Assembly: GCA_902461935.1 (NCBI GenBank)
Contig: CABPZP010000003.1
Coordinates: forward strand, 45,106 to 109,105
From: Merdicola sp905200315
GTDB lineage: Bacteria > Bacillota > Clostridia > TANB77 > CAG-508
Reading direction: 5' to 3'
Length of the DNA stretch: 64,000 bases
Shown piece by piece: positions 1-9,200 of this stretch; position 1 is the stretch's first letter; every line of letters starts with the position of its first letter. Under the pieces are notes generated by a model. It was given only the letters and a program-made list of their open reading frames with translations. It was not told the origin of the DNA and made no database searches. The translations under genes and the position numbers were made by a program.

Positions 1-2
1 AC

Positions 3-287
3 GGAGATGAAAATTCGCTTTTAGTTACAGATCAAACACCAAGCGCTGGAACTACTTTATCTAAAAATTCTATTGTATGTTTATATACAGAAGAAAATGA
101 AACAAGAGTATCTGTAACAGTTCCTAACTTAGTTGGAATGACCTTGGAACAAGCAGAGGAAAACTTGAAACAAAAAAAATTAAATATAACTTCCGAAGGT
201 TCAGGTACTGTAATAAAAAGTCAAGAAATAAAAAAAGATTCTTCTGTTGAAGAAGGTACAGTTATAAAAGTAACGTTAGGTACATAA
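3..287 (+). CDS. PASTA-domain penicillin-binding protein (SpoVD-like), C-terminal fragment
   Basis: The 94 visible residues are open from the window edge to a TAA stop; the start lies outside. They hold the end of one PASTA domain (QTPSAGTTLSKNSIVCLYTE) and a complete second one (VTVPNLVGMTLEQAEENL ... VEEGTVIKVTLGT). PASTA domains bind uncrosslinked peptidoglycan at the C terminus of class B penicillin-binding proteins and PknB-type kinases. The LY ending of the first domain is closer to SpoVD/PBP2-type proteins than to kinases, but the catalytic part is not visible, so the kinase remains possible. A strong terminator follows directly. Confidence 0.7.
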   Translation, partial: GDENSLLVTDQTPSAGTTLSKNSIVCLYTEENETRVSVTVPNLVGMTLEQAEENLKQKKLNITSEGSGTVIKSQEIKKDSSVEEGTVIKVTLGT

Positions 288-293
288 TATAAA

Positions 294-327
294 AAAACTC
301 AGAGATAAATTTCCTCTGAGTTTTTTA
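294..327 (+). terminator. Rho-independent terminator after the PASTA gene
   Basis: An 11-bp perfect stem (AAAACTCAGAG / CTCTGAGTTTT) with a 9-nt loop is followed by a run of T. It begins 7 nt after the stop codon. Confidence 0.85.
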
Positions 328-329
328 TT

Positions 330-478
330 TTATTCTATTGTAATTCCTGTCGTACTATAACTTGAACCTATTATATCACCTGATATTATACTACAATTCT
401 TAATTATAATTGTACTGAACGATGGATTATAAATTCTTCCAACTATTTGTCCTGTTAATACTAAACCGCGATACAATT
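330..478 (-). pseudogene. Out-of-frame 3' continuation of the prepilin-like/GLUG gene
   Basis: On the minus strand this stretch is an open frame encoding ELYRGLVLTGQIVGRIY, then a segment with IIKNCSIISGDIIGSS, ending at TAA (330-332). It continues the GLUG-type repeat pattern (GQIVGR ... NCS ... GDIIGSS) of the upstream gene but in another frame. The switch point is the A5/T5 run at 480-484, where losing one base would join the two frames. It is either a real frameshift, a phase-variable homopolymer or a sequencing error. Confidence 0.6.
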
Positions 479-1503
479 CTTTTTGGCACAGTAATTGTAT
501 TTATGCAATTTGAAATCTCCATATTAGTTCTAGTTGAAGCATCACTTATATTTCCTAAAATACCACCTACATATAAACCATTTATATTTGCATTATTAAT
601 ACAATTTTTAATACTGGATTCTCCTATCATAGCCCCTGCAATTCCACCTCCTGAATTATCCGTTACAGTTATTTCTATATTATTTTCGCAATTTTCTATT
701 TTTCCTCCTATTAGATATCCAGTAATTCCTCCAGCAACTGCTTTTATATTTATTAAACTGTTTTCATTTGATAATTTTATGTTTTTTATTGTACCTTTAT
801 ATACCACTCCAAATAACCCAGCATTTTTCATACTATTATCTTCAATGTGTAATCCTTTTATTTCGTTATTTTTTCCATCAAAATTTCCCATAAAACAATG
901 TAATTTTCCTGTTTCTTTATTACTTGAAACATCATATCCATCCATTTTTCCTATTGGAATCCAATTTTCATTGTAATTTAAAGTTATACTATTTGCCATT
1001 TCAAAATATTTACCTTCAAATGTATTTCCAGCATTTACTAATGCCGATAAAGCTTCCATTTGACTTGCATTTGTTATTTTCCATGGATTATTTTCTGTTC
1101 CATCTCCTGTAGTTCCTTCTATTCCAAACAAAGTTCCTCCTTGAGCATTTCTATCTGTTACATAATTTTCTAAATTTGATAGTTCTTCCATTTCTTTATT
1201 CTGTGCTTCTTCTGTTTTACTTTTTGCCAGTTGTGCTTTTTTTATTATTCCATTTTCTCCAATTACCATGTTTAAAGTTACACCGGCTAATATTAGTAAT
1301 ACGATTATTGTTATTATTAATGCAATTAGGGTGATTGCAGTATTAGATGTTGGAAATTTGAAGTTGGAGGTTGGATTGTTTGACAATGTTTTCTTTTTTG
1401 ATTGTACACCAAAATTTGAGGCATCTGTACAAATGTCCCTTCTAAATATTTTCTTTTCATTGTTTATTAAATTACCTGTGTATATATATATATACAGTAT
1501 CAA
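427..1503 (-). CDS. Prepilin-like surface protein with GLUG repeats; reads OFF relative to its likely start codon
   Basis: The protein has a prepilin-type hydrophobic helix (TAITLIALIITIIVLLILAG, then NMVIGENGIIKKAQ) at about residues 55-90. A short coiled linker follows, then an extracellular domain with GLUG-type repeats (GGITGYLIGG, GGGIAGAMIG, VGGILGN), a fold known from adhesins. Residue +5 is Ala, not the usual Glu of type IV pilins. The 1503 start is only an in-frame TTG without an RBS. The likely start is ATG 1523-1525, behind an AGAAGGAG box shared with the sibling genes; from there the (TA)7 tract puts translation out of frame (stop after 17 residues). The 3' end is also frame-broken at 480-484. 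It belongs to a four-member family in this window. Confidence 0.7.
   Translation of the reverse strand: MILYIYIYTGNLINNEKKIFRRDICTDASNFGVQSKKKTLSNNPTSNFKFPTSNTAITLIALIITIIVLLILAGVTLNMVIGENGIIKKAQLAKSKTEEAQNKEMEELSNLENYVTDRNAQGGTLFGIEGTTGDGTENNPWKITNASQMEALSALVNAGNTFEGKYFEMANSITLNYNENWIPIGKMDGYDVSSNKETGKLHCFMGNFDGKNNEIKGLHIEDNSMKNAGLFGVVYKGTIKNIKLSNENSLINIKAVAGGITGYLIGGKIENCENNIEITVTDNSGGGIAGAMIGESSIKNCINNANINGLYVGGILGNISDASTRTNMEISNCINTITVPKRIVSRFSINRTNSWKNL
1481..1494 (-). repeat. (TA)7 microsatellite in the 5' coding region of the prepilin-like gene
   Basis: Seven TA units start 31 nt after the ATG at 1525. With seven units the ATG frame terminates at once; eight units would join it to the prepilin frame. 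It sits at the position held by (AC)n in the sibling genes near 19.4 and 22.1 kb. Confidence 0.75.
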
Positions 1504-1551
1504 GGCTTTTAACGTTTTTTATCATTTAATACATCTCCTTCTTTTGTTCAT

Positions 1552-1614
1552 GGCAATCAATGACCGCCTCTACATTTTATTATTTATGTGGGCACAGTGC
1601 TCTGTGCCCCTACA
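1552..1614. repeat. Two REP-like palindromes upstream of the prepilin-like gene
   Basis: A GGCAATCAATGACCGCC-type element at 1552-1575 and a perfect-type GGGCACAGTGCTCTGTGCCC palindrome followed by CTACA at 1590-1614. Both lie just upstream of the gene's AGAAGGAG ribosome-binding site, as in the other three prepilin-like genes. Confidence 0.75.
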
Positions 1615-1744
1615 ATTCGATTTTACATTTATATTCTACATTAATTATTTTTATATTGCAACTGCTTTTTTATTTTTCTTTTAAATATTTTTTTAGTAAA
1701 AATGTTAAAAAATATGGAAATGTATAAAATTTTTTATTAAATTC

Positions 1745-1835
1745 TATCACATTTTTAGAAAGGTTTTAATTGTATTTTATCACATTTTTAGAAAGATTTT
1801 GGTCGTAAAATATCACATTTTTAGATTTTTTAATA
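1745..1835. repeat. Three 33-bp direct repeats (iterons)
   Basis: TATCACATTTTTAGA occurs at 1745, 1778 and 1811, exactly 33 bp apart; the first two copies also share the next bases AAGGTTTT or AAGATTTT. The block is in the gene-free stretch 1526-2027, about 200 bp before the nucleosidase gene. Function unknown; a protein-binding array is possible. Apart from this and the REP elements I see nothing coding in that stretch. Confidence 0.7.
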
Positions 1836-2027
1836 TATCATATATTTTGTATAAAAATTCCACAATATCCTTTTATTTTATGTTTATTTGCATTTTTATT
1901 GCAAAATATGTATTTTTTTGTTATAAGTTTATTAGAAATATTTGAATTACTTGATAAGGAATACTATTGTGAATATCCTTTAAATGTAATATTTTTATTA
2001 AATAATCTAGAAAGAAGGTTTTAATTT

Positions 2028-2744
2028 ATGGAGAATTTGAATAACAAGGTAATTTTAATACAAGGTGCTATGGATATAGAGGTAAATTCTATTATTGATT
2101 CTCTAAAAGATAAAAATTTTAAAAAAATTTCAGATTATGAGTTTTATGAAGGAACTATAAATAATACTAATATTGTTGTTTCTAAAACTTTAATTGGAAC
2201 AATTAATTCTACTATTGCTACAACTCTAGGAATTTTAAACTTTAAACCTGATATTGTTATAAACCAGGGAATTGCTGGGGCTCATAAAGATTATGTACAT
2301 ACTGGAGATATAATTATAGGAAAGAAATGTTGTAACATAAATGCTTACGATATGCCTATCGCTCGTAAAGGAGAAGGTTCTAATCCTTTTAATTGGGAAC
2401 CTAGTAACCATTCTAATAATATTATATATACTGATTCTAATTTATTAAATAATGTTAAGAAAGCTATAGAAAGTAATTGTAAAAATAAAATATATACAGG
2501 TGTTCTAGGTAGCGGAGATTTGTTTAGTAGAGAATGTGATAGAATTACTTGGATTTCTAATACTTTTAATAATTTATGTGAAGATATGGAAAGTATAGGA
2601 ACATATTCTGTATGTGATAAATTTAATATTCCATGCATTGGTATTAGAATTATATCTAATAATGAACTATTATTAGAAAAATATGATAGAGAAAAAGCTA
2701 TTGATTTACAAAAGATTTTGATTAATATTTTTGATATTATTTAA
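2028..2744 (+). CDS. MTA/SAH nucleosidase-like phosphorylase-superfamily protein
   Basis: This 238-residue protein fits the PNP/UDP superfamily, probably the 5'-methylthioadenosine/S-adenosylhomocysteine nucleosidase branch, which removes adenine from MTA and SAH in the cytoplasm. Supporting motifs are the N-terminal QGAMDIEVNSI, the central INQGIAGAHKDYVHTGDIIIG (glycine-rich base/ribose pocket), and EDMESIGTYSVCDKFNIPCIGIRIISN, the superfamily ME(S/A) element contacting ribose. GSGDLF also matches. The family acid near the C terminus, usually SD, is SN here, so the exact substrate is uncertain. An AGAAGG box precedes the ATG. It is monocistronic, closed by a strong terminator. Confidence 0.7.
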   Translation: MENLNNKVILIQGAMDIEVNSIIDSLKDKNFKKISDYEFYEGTINNTNIVVSKTLIGTINSTIATTLGILNFKPDIVINQGIAGAHKDYVHTGDIIIGKKCCNINAYDMPIARKGEGSNPFNWEPSNHSNNIIYTDSNLLNNVKKAIESNCKNKIYTGVLGSGDLFSRECDRITWISNTFNNLCEDMESIGTYSVCDKFNIPCIGIRIISNNELLLEKYDREKAIDLQKILINIFDII

Positions 2745-2783
2745 ATATAGTGAGTACAAATTTTTGTACTCACTATATTTTTT
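2743..2783. terminator. Bidirectional terminator between convergent genes
   Basis: A near-perfect stem (ATATAGTGAGTACAAA / TTTGTACTCACTATAT) ends in T-rich DNA on both strands. It separates the nucleosidase-like gene (plus) from the P-type ATPase (minus), whose stop is 2 bp away. Confidence 0.85.
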
Positions 2784-2784
2784 A

Positions 2785-5463
2785 TTAGATTTCATTTGTT
2801 ATAACTTTGCTTTCTTTAAAAATTTCTTTTGTTTCTTTTTCTTTATTTAATTTCTTTTGTGCTTCTACAATTATTATTGGAGATATTGATATTGCTACTG
2901 TTATTAACCATTGCATACCATTTAACATTGTTAATTTAAAGATATTTGCTACACCTGGTATAAACAATACTCCTATTTGTAATAATGTTCCGAGCACAAA
3001 TGCTCCTATTAGATATTTATTTTCAAATAAACCTACTTTAAATATTGAATCTTTGCTTTTTATATTAAAACTATGCACTAATTCTAATATTCCGAGTGAT
3101 ACAAAAGCCATTGTTCTTCCTACTACAATTCCACCTAATTTATTTCCTATGCTAAATGCTAATAGTGTTAATATTCCTATCATTACACCTTCTGAAAATA
3201 TCTCTCCCCATAATCCATCTGAGAATAGTCCTTTTTTTGCATCTTTTGGAAATCTATTCATTATATCTTTTTCTGGTTTTTCTAAGCCTAATGCTATTGC
3301 TGGAAGTGAGTCTGTTACTAAGTTAATCCATAATAATTGTATTGCAAGCAATGGGGATTTCATTCCTAGAATTAATCCTACAAATATTGTTACTATTTCC
3401 CCTATGTTTGTTGCAATTAAAAAGTGTATTGCCTTTCGTATATTGTCGTATATATTTCTTCCTTGTTTTACTGCCTCTACTATTGTTACAAAATTATCAT
3501 CTGCAAGTATCATGTCTGCTGCATTTTTTGCCACATCTGTACCATTTTTTCCCATTGCAATTCCTATATCTGCATTCTTTAGGGCAGGACTATCATTTAC
3601 CCCATCTCCTGTCATTGCTACAACTGCCCCTGTACTTTGATATGCCTTTACAATTCTAACTTTGTGTTCTGGAGAAACTCTTGCAAATACTGAATATTTA
3701 ATAATATTACGTTTTAAATTATCATCACTTATTTTGTCTAATTCCTTACCTGTAATACTTAAATCGCTTTTACTTAAAATTCCTAAATCTCTTGCTATAG
3801 CTTTTGCAGTATCTATATGGTCTCCTGTAATCATAACTGTTTTTATTCCTGCTCTTTTACAGGTTCTAATTGCTTCTTTTACTCCCTCTCTTGGTGGATC
3901 TATCATTCCAACCAACCCTACAAAATTTAAGTCTATTTCTAATTCTTCACTTGTTATTTTACTTGGCATTGCATTTATATCTTTATATGCAACTGCAATT
4001 ACTCTAAGTGCTTTTTCAGCCATTTTTCTGTTATTATCTAATATTTTATTTATTATAAAACTATTTAAAGTATTTAGTTCTTCTCCATTTAAGTAATTTA
4101 TGCATTTATTTAAAAGTACATCTGGTGCTCCTTTGGTAATAACTCTATATTTTCCGTTTTTTAATTTATGTATTGTAGACATCATTTTTCTTGTTGAATC
4201 AAATGGTAATTCATTTACCTTAGGTTCTATTCCATTTATATCGTTTTTGTTAATTTCTAAACTTAGTGCAGCATTAACTATTGCAACTTCTGTTGGTTCA
4301 CCTACTGCTTGTAATTTATTTTCTTCCATTTCAATATTCGCTGTTGTACACATTGATGCAAGTTTTAATATAATTTCAGATTTTTCCCTGTTTGTATCTA
4401 TTTTTAATATATTTTCGAAATCTGAAATTTCTATAACCTTCATTTTATTTTGTGTTAATGTTCCTGTTTTATCTGAACATATAACTCCACTGCTTCCAAG
4501 TGTTTCAACAGCTGGCAACTTTCTTATTATGGCATTTTTTCTTGCCATTTTTGTAACTCCAATAGATAACATTATTGTTACTATTGCTGGCAAACCTTCT
4601 GGAATTGCTGCAACTGCAAGTCCTACAGATGTCATAAACATTTCTAATGGAGATATCTTTTTAAATAACCCTATTACAAATATAAAAACACATATTACTA
4701 AACAAGCTATCCCTAAGGTTTTTCCTACCCCTGCTAACTTTTTTTGTATTGGTGTTTCTGGTGCTTTATCTTCAATTATCATTTTTGCAATTTGTCCAAC
4801 TTTTGTATTCATTCCAATATCTGTTACAACACCTTCTGCATTTCCTGAAGTTACTATACATGAAGAAAAGGCCATATTTACCATATCTCCTAAGTTGCAT
4901 TCATTTTTTAAAACTACATTTGCATCCTTGGTTGCAGGTACATTTTCTCCTGTTAAGCTGGCTTCTTCTATTTTTAAATTAAAACTTTTTATAAGTCTAC
5001 AATCTGCTGGTACAAAATTACCAGATTCTAAAATTATTATATCTCCTGGTACAAGTTCTATTGCATCTATTTCTTGTATTTTTCCACTTCTTCTTACTTT
5101 TGCTGTTGGAGCTGTCATTTTTTGCAAAGCTTCAATTGATTTTTCTGCTTTTGCCTCTTGTATTACTCCCATTAAACTATTAAATATTACAATTGCTATA
5201 ATTATTATTGAGTCAAAATAATCTCCACTTCCTTCAAAATAACTAACTAGTGCAGAAATTATTGATGCAATAATTAAAATTATTATCATAAAGTCATTAA
5301 ACTGTTTAATAAATTTTATAAAAAAACTTTCCTTCTTCTTCTCTTTTAGTCTATTAGGTCCACTTATCTCTTGCCTTCTTGTTACCTCTTCTTCTGTTAA
5401 ACCATAATCAAAATTTGTTCTTAAATCTCGCTTAACTTCACCTAAGCTTTTTGTATACCACAT
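2785..5463 (-). CDS. Calcium-type cation-transporting P-type ATPase (P2A family)
   Basis: At 892 residues this is a full-length P2-type ATPase that exports cations, most likely Ca2+, across the cytoplasmic membrane. Visible in order: N-terminal cation-ATPase domain, TM1-2, actuator loop with the SLTGEN variant of TGES, the P2A transmembrane-4 motif PEGLPAIVTI, phosphorylation site CSDKTGTLTQNK near residue 330, nucleotide-domain KGAPD, hinge MTGDGVNDSPALKNADIGIAMG, and four to six C-terminal membrane helices including NLVTDSLPAIALG. The PEGLPA motif and N+D in helices 5/6 favour Ca2+ over Na+/K+ or Mg2+. It stands alone, with a terminator 3' and an AGGAGA box before the ATG. Confidence 0.88.
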   Translation of the reverse strand: MWYTKSLGEVKRDLRTNFDYGLTEEEVTRRQEISGPNRLKEKKKESFFIKFIKQFNDFMIIILIIASIISALVSYFEGSGDYFDSIIIIAIVIFNSLMGVIQEAKAEKSIEALQKMTAPTAKVRRSGKIQEIDAIELVPGDIIILESGNFVPADCRLIKSFNLKIEEASLTGENVPATKDANVVLKNECNLGDMVNMAFSSCIVTSGNAEGVVTDIGMNTKVGQIAKMIIEDKAPETPIQKKLAGVGKTLGIACLVICVFIFVIGLFKKISPLEMFMTSVGLAVAAIPEGLPAIVTIMLSIGVTKMARKNAIIRKLPAVETLGSSGVICSDKTGTLTQNKMKVIEISDFENILKIDTNREKSEIILKLASMCTTANIEMEENKLQAVGEPTEVAIVNAALSLEINKNDINGIEPKVNELPFDSTRKMMSTIHKLKNGKYRVITKGAPDVLLNKCINYLNGEELNTLNSFIINKILDNNRKMAEKALRVIAVAYKDINAMPSKITSEELEIDLNFVGLVGMIDPPREGVKEAIRTCKRAGIKTVMITGDHIDTAKAIARDLGILSKSDLSITGKELDKISDDNLKRNIIKYSVFARVSPEHKVRIVKAYQSTGAVVAMTGDGVNDSPALKNADIGIAMGKNGTDVAKNAADMILADDNFVTIVEAVKQGRNIYDNIRKAIHFLIATNIGEIVTIFVGLILGMKSPLLAIQLLWINLVTDSLPAIALGLEKPEKDIMNRFPKDAKKGLFSDGLWGEIFSEGVMIGILTLLAFSIGNKLGGIVVGRTMAFVSLGILELVHSFNIKSKDSIFKVGLFENKYLIGAFVLGTLLQIGVLFIPGVANIFKLTMLNGMQWLITVAISISPIIIVEAQKKLNKEKETKEIFKESKVITNEI

Positions 5464-5563
5464 ATATATCCATCTCCTTTGTACAAGCTTTTTAAATATA
5501 TATGTGTAAATTAAAAAAATATTACAATCTTTATATTTTAGTTTAATTTTTTATTGTAAAATA

Positions 5564-5592
5564 TTGATTAATTTATTTAATGGTGTTATAAT
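5564..5592 (+). promoter_or_regulatory. Sigma-A-type promoter for the 73-residue gene
   Basis: -35 TTGATT (5564-5569) and -10 TATAAT (5587-5592) are separated by 17 bp, the optimal spacing, and lie about 45 bp upstream of the start codon. Confidence 0.65.
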
Positions 5593-5638
5593 ATTTATGT
5601 TAACTTATATTATATTTTTTAAAAGGAGAGAGTTAAAA

Positions 5639-5860
5639 ATGTCAAAAAAACAGATTATTATTTACAACAAAGTAACTGGTAAAGCAAAGGTATTTAATGT
5701 TAAAGGATCTCAATTAGATGAAGCTATTAATTTCATCAAATATAATAATGGAGTATTAAAAAAAGACTTTTATAACTTTGAGAATCCAATCTCATTTCAG
5801 ATCATAGACCTTTACCTTTCTACAATCTCAACTCCTCAACCATTAAGTAGTATTGCTTAA
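5639..5860 (+). CDS. Hypothetical 73-residue protein
   Basis: The ATG at 5639 is chosen because AAAGGAGAGAG sits 7 nt upstream; earlier in-frame starts overlap the promoter. The protein starts MSKKQIIIYNKVTGKAKV and looks like a small soluble alpha/beta protein with no signal peptide or membrane segment. I do not recognise a family. It has its own promoter and its own terminator, so it is probably a real, separately transcribed gene. Confidence 0.65.
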   Translation: MSKKQIIIYNKVTGKAKVFNVKGSQLDEAINFIKYNNGVLKKDFYNFENPISFQIIDLYLSTISTPQPLSSIA

Positions 5861-5884
5861 ATACTTGTTTATGGCTGAAACTTT

Positions 5885-5915
5885 AAAGGACACGATATTT
5901 CGTGTCCTTTTTCTT
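5885..5915 (+). terminator. Terminator after the 73-residue gene
   Basis: The stem AAAGGACACGA / TCGTGTCCTTT with a short loop, followed by TTTTTC. Confidence 0.85.
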
Positions 5916-5969
5916 ATATTTAACAATTATATTTTATATTCAAAGTATATATTAATTATTTTTATAGTT

Positions 5970-6080
5970 TTTCTATTTCTTCATAATTTCGTTGCCAGAT
6001 TTTGTTTTCTATTTCCTTGTTGGTTAATCTTTTTAACGTAGAAACAATAATTGGTATCTTGGCATTTGTAGGGGTCGGCG
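5970..6080 (-). pseudogene. RAYT (REP-associated transposase) 3' fragment
   Basis: The minus strand encodes NAKIPIIVSTLKRLTNKEIE followed by NKIWQRNY, nearly identical to the C-terminal part of the RAYT at 19657-20136, including the W-Q-R-N-Y motif carrying the presumed catalytic tyrosine. After that it diverges (EEIEKL, stop). The 5' part of the gene is absent: upstream sequence goes directly into a REP palindrome, as in the full copy. It is a remnant left by a copy or a deletion. Confidence 0.75.
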
Positions 6081-6219
6081 TCCTCGACGACCCGTTTTAT
6101 CGTTTTTTTCTATTTTAAAAAATGTAGAATAATATTTTGATATTTTATTTGACATTATTTTATTTGTATGTTTTTGTTTCGTTTTCGGGTCGCCTAAGGC
6201 CGCCGACCCCTACAACGTT
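6068..6219. repeat. Pair of inverted REP palindromes (about 150 bp)
   Basis: Elements at 6068-6094 (GTAGGGGTCGG...CGACCCG orientation) and 6186-6219 (CGGGTCG...CCGACCCCTACAACGTT) face each other across about 90 bp of AT-rich DNA. Together with the RAYT fragment they account for the gene-free stretch 5916-6253. Confidence 0.8.
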
Positions 6220-6253
6220 AAATTTTAATTTTTCAAATGTTCTTATATTATTT

Positions 6254-9200
6254 TTATTTTAATTTCATTGATAGCAATTTACTTATTCCGTTTTCTTCCA
6301 TTGTTACACCATATACTGTGTCTGCTGCTTCCATTGTTCCTTTTCTATGTGTTATTACTAAGAATTGTGTTTCTTTTGTAAATTTCTTTAGGTAATCTGC
6401 ATATCTAAATACATTTACATCGTCTAAGGCTGCTTCTATTTCGTCTAGTACACAGAATGGAGATGGATTTATTTTTAGTATTGCAAATAATAATGCTATT
6501 GCTGTTAAGGCTCTTTCTCCTCCAGATAGTAAAGACATATTTTGTAGTTTTTTTCCTGTTGGTTGTGCTTGTATTTCTATTCCACATTCTAGAATATTTT
6601 GTTCATCTGTTAGTATTAATTCTGCTTTTCCTCCACCAAATAGTTCTTTAAATACTTCGTTAAAGTTTTTATTTATAATTTTAAATTTCTCGCTAAATTG
6701 TTCTTTCATTACTTGTGTCATTTCGTTTATTATTTTCTTTAATTTGGCTATTGCATCTTCTAAGTCTAAACGTTGTTCACACATAAAGTCATATCTTTCT
6801 TTTAGTTGTTTATATTCTTCTATTGAGTCTACATTTATACTTCCTAATTTTTTAATTTCTTCTCTTATTTCTTTTACTCTTTTTTGTGTTTGAGCAACAT
6901 TTGTTGGTTTTTCGTAGTTTTCGCATGAATTTGGTGTTAGTTCATATTCTTCCCACATTTTATTTATTATGTCTTCTATATCTTGTGCAGTTTTTGTTTT
7001 CTTTACATCTATTTTTACTAATTGTTCTTTTAACCCTTCTATTGTTTTAAATAAGCTTTCTATTTCTTTTTCTGTTTTTTCTAATTTTTCATTAGATTTT
7101 ATTCTTTCTTCTTTTAATTTTTCTACTTTATTACCGCTATTTTCTACATCTTCTTTTATCTGTGTAATTTTATTTTTTAGCTCATTTATGTTATTCATAA
7201 GTTGTTCATTATCATTTTTAATATTAGAAAGTTGTTCTTGTTTATTTCTTATACTTTCTTCGTTATTTTTTATATCTTCTCCTATTCTTTCTGTCATTTC
7301 TTTAATAGACATTTCACTTTCTTCAAATGAAGATACAGAGATTTTAAGGTTTGTAATATCAAAATTCAAATCATCTATATATTTTTGATTATCTTTATTT
7401 AAGTTAGCAAATTCTTCTATAACATTGTTTAATTCTTCGTTTTCTTTTGATAATTTTTCAATTTTCTCTTTTGCTTCCTCTTTAATTGAATTTAATTCTT
7501 GCTTTTTGTTTATTATTGATTCTTGCTCTTGTTTTAATCTAGCAAGTCTATTTTCTAAACGTTCTACATTTTCTTCTATTGATACCATTTTTTGCTTTTC
7601 TGTTGCATATGTAATATCTATTTCTTGCATATTTTGTTCTAAAGAACTTGCTTCTTCTAATACATCTTCTATATCGCTTAAATAATTTTCTTTTTCTTTT
7701 TGGATATTTTCTAATTTTTTATTTAGTACATTTATCTCTTTTTGTATACTTTCTATTTCTCTGCTACGGCCTAAAATATTAACTGTTTTTTGCATTACAG
7801 AACCACCTGTAATTGAACCAGATGGATTTATTACGTCTCCTTTTAAAGTTACAATTCTAAAACTATATCTATTTTTCTTTGCAAGTTCAACTCCATTGTC
7901 CATATTGTCTACAATTATTGTTCTTCCAAGTAAACTTAATATAATTCCTTCATATTTTTTTTCATATTTAACTAAGTCTGAAGCTACACCTATAATTCCA
8001 TTTATATGTTTTGAATCGTATTTATCAATTTTTCTTCCTTTTACAGATGTAATTGGTAAGAATGATGCACGTCCCATATTATTTTTACGTAAATGTTCTA
8101 CTAATTTTTTAGCTTCTGATTCTGTTTCTGTAACTATGTTTTGTAGGCTTCCACCTAAACACATTTCTATTGCTGTTTCGTATTCTTTTTCTGTTGAAAC
8201 AATATTTGCTAAAACTCCGCATACACCTTTTGATAGTTCTTTATTTTTATCACAGTCTAATAGCAAGTTTTTAACACTTTTTGTATACCCTTCTTTTTCC
8301 TTCTCTGTTTCTTGCAAGAATTTAAGTCTAGAATCTTTCATTCTAATGTTATAAGATATTTTATTTATTTCATCTTCATATTCTTTTATTTTTTGTGTGC
8401 TTTCTGCTCTTTTTTCGTTTATATTGTTTAGTTTTTCTTGTGCTTTATTTCTTTTAGATTCTATTTCAGAGAATTCTTTTTCTATTTCTACTTTTGTTAT
8501 TCTAGAAGAATCTAATTCTGAAATTGTTGTTTGTACTTCATTTTTTAATGTTTTTTCTCTTTTTTCTACTTCTTCAAATGTTGCATTTTGTGTACTTATT
8601 ACATTTTGATTTTCATATTTTAAATCTACATTTGCTTCTACTTTTTTCTTTTTTTCTTCTATTTCAATTTCTTTTTCTGAAAGTTTGCCTGAAATTTTTT
8701 CTAGTTCTTCTTGTTTTTGTTTTAATTCAGCTTCAAATTTTTCTTTATTCTTATATAGATTTTCTTTCTTATTTTCTTTTGTTTTTTGTTCTTCTTTTAA
8801 CTCTTCTATTTTGTTTTTAGTTTCGTTTATATCTTCTTCAAATCTTTTGTAGTTTATTTCATTATTAGAAATTCTTTCTTCGTTTACTTTTATATCTGAA
8901 TTTATTTTTTCTATTTTATTTGTGCTTTCAAATCCTAATTTTTGCATTTCTTCTATTTGATTTGTAATATTATCTATATCACTTTTTAAGTCGTCTTTTT
9001 GAATTTGAAATTTATTTTGTTTTGTAAGTTCATCTTCATAGTTTTCTTTTAATATTTTTTCATCTTCTTCTATTTTGCTTAAATTATTTTTGTTTTCTTC
9101 AATATTGTGTAAGAATAATCCTACTTCGATATTTTTTAAATTTTCTCTATAATCTAAATATTTTTTTGCCTTTTCAGATTGTTCTTTTAGTGGACCTATA

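Noticed and set aside
1745..1835. The 33-bp repeats as a CRISPR array
   Set aside because: Only three units, with a conserved core of 15-23 bp and spacers too short and AT-rich; no cas gene in the window.
4100..5221. Long plus-strand open frame (373 codons) opposite the P-type ATPase
   Set aside because: It is the antisense shadow of a well-conserved gene; the translation is hydrophobic, motif-free and has no RBS. The same holds for other long antisense frames, for example 22368-23453 opposite pyrG.
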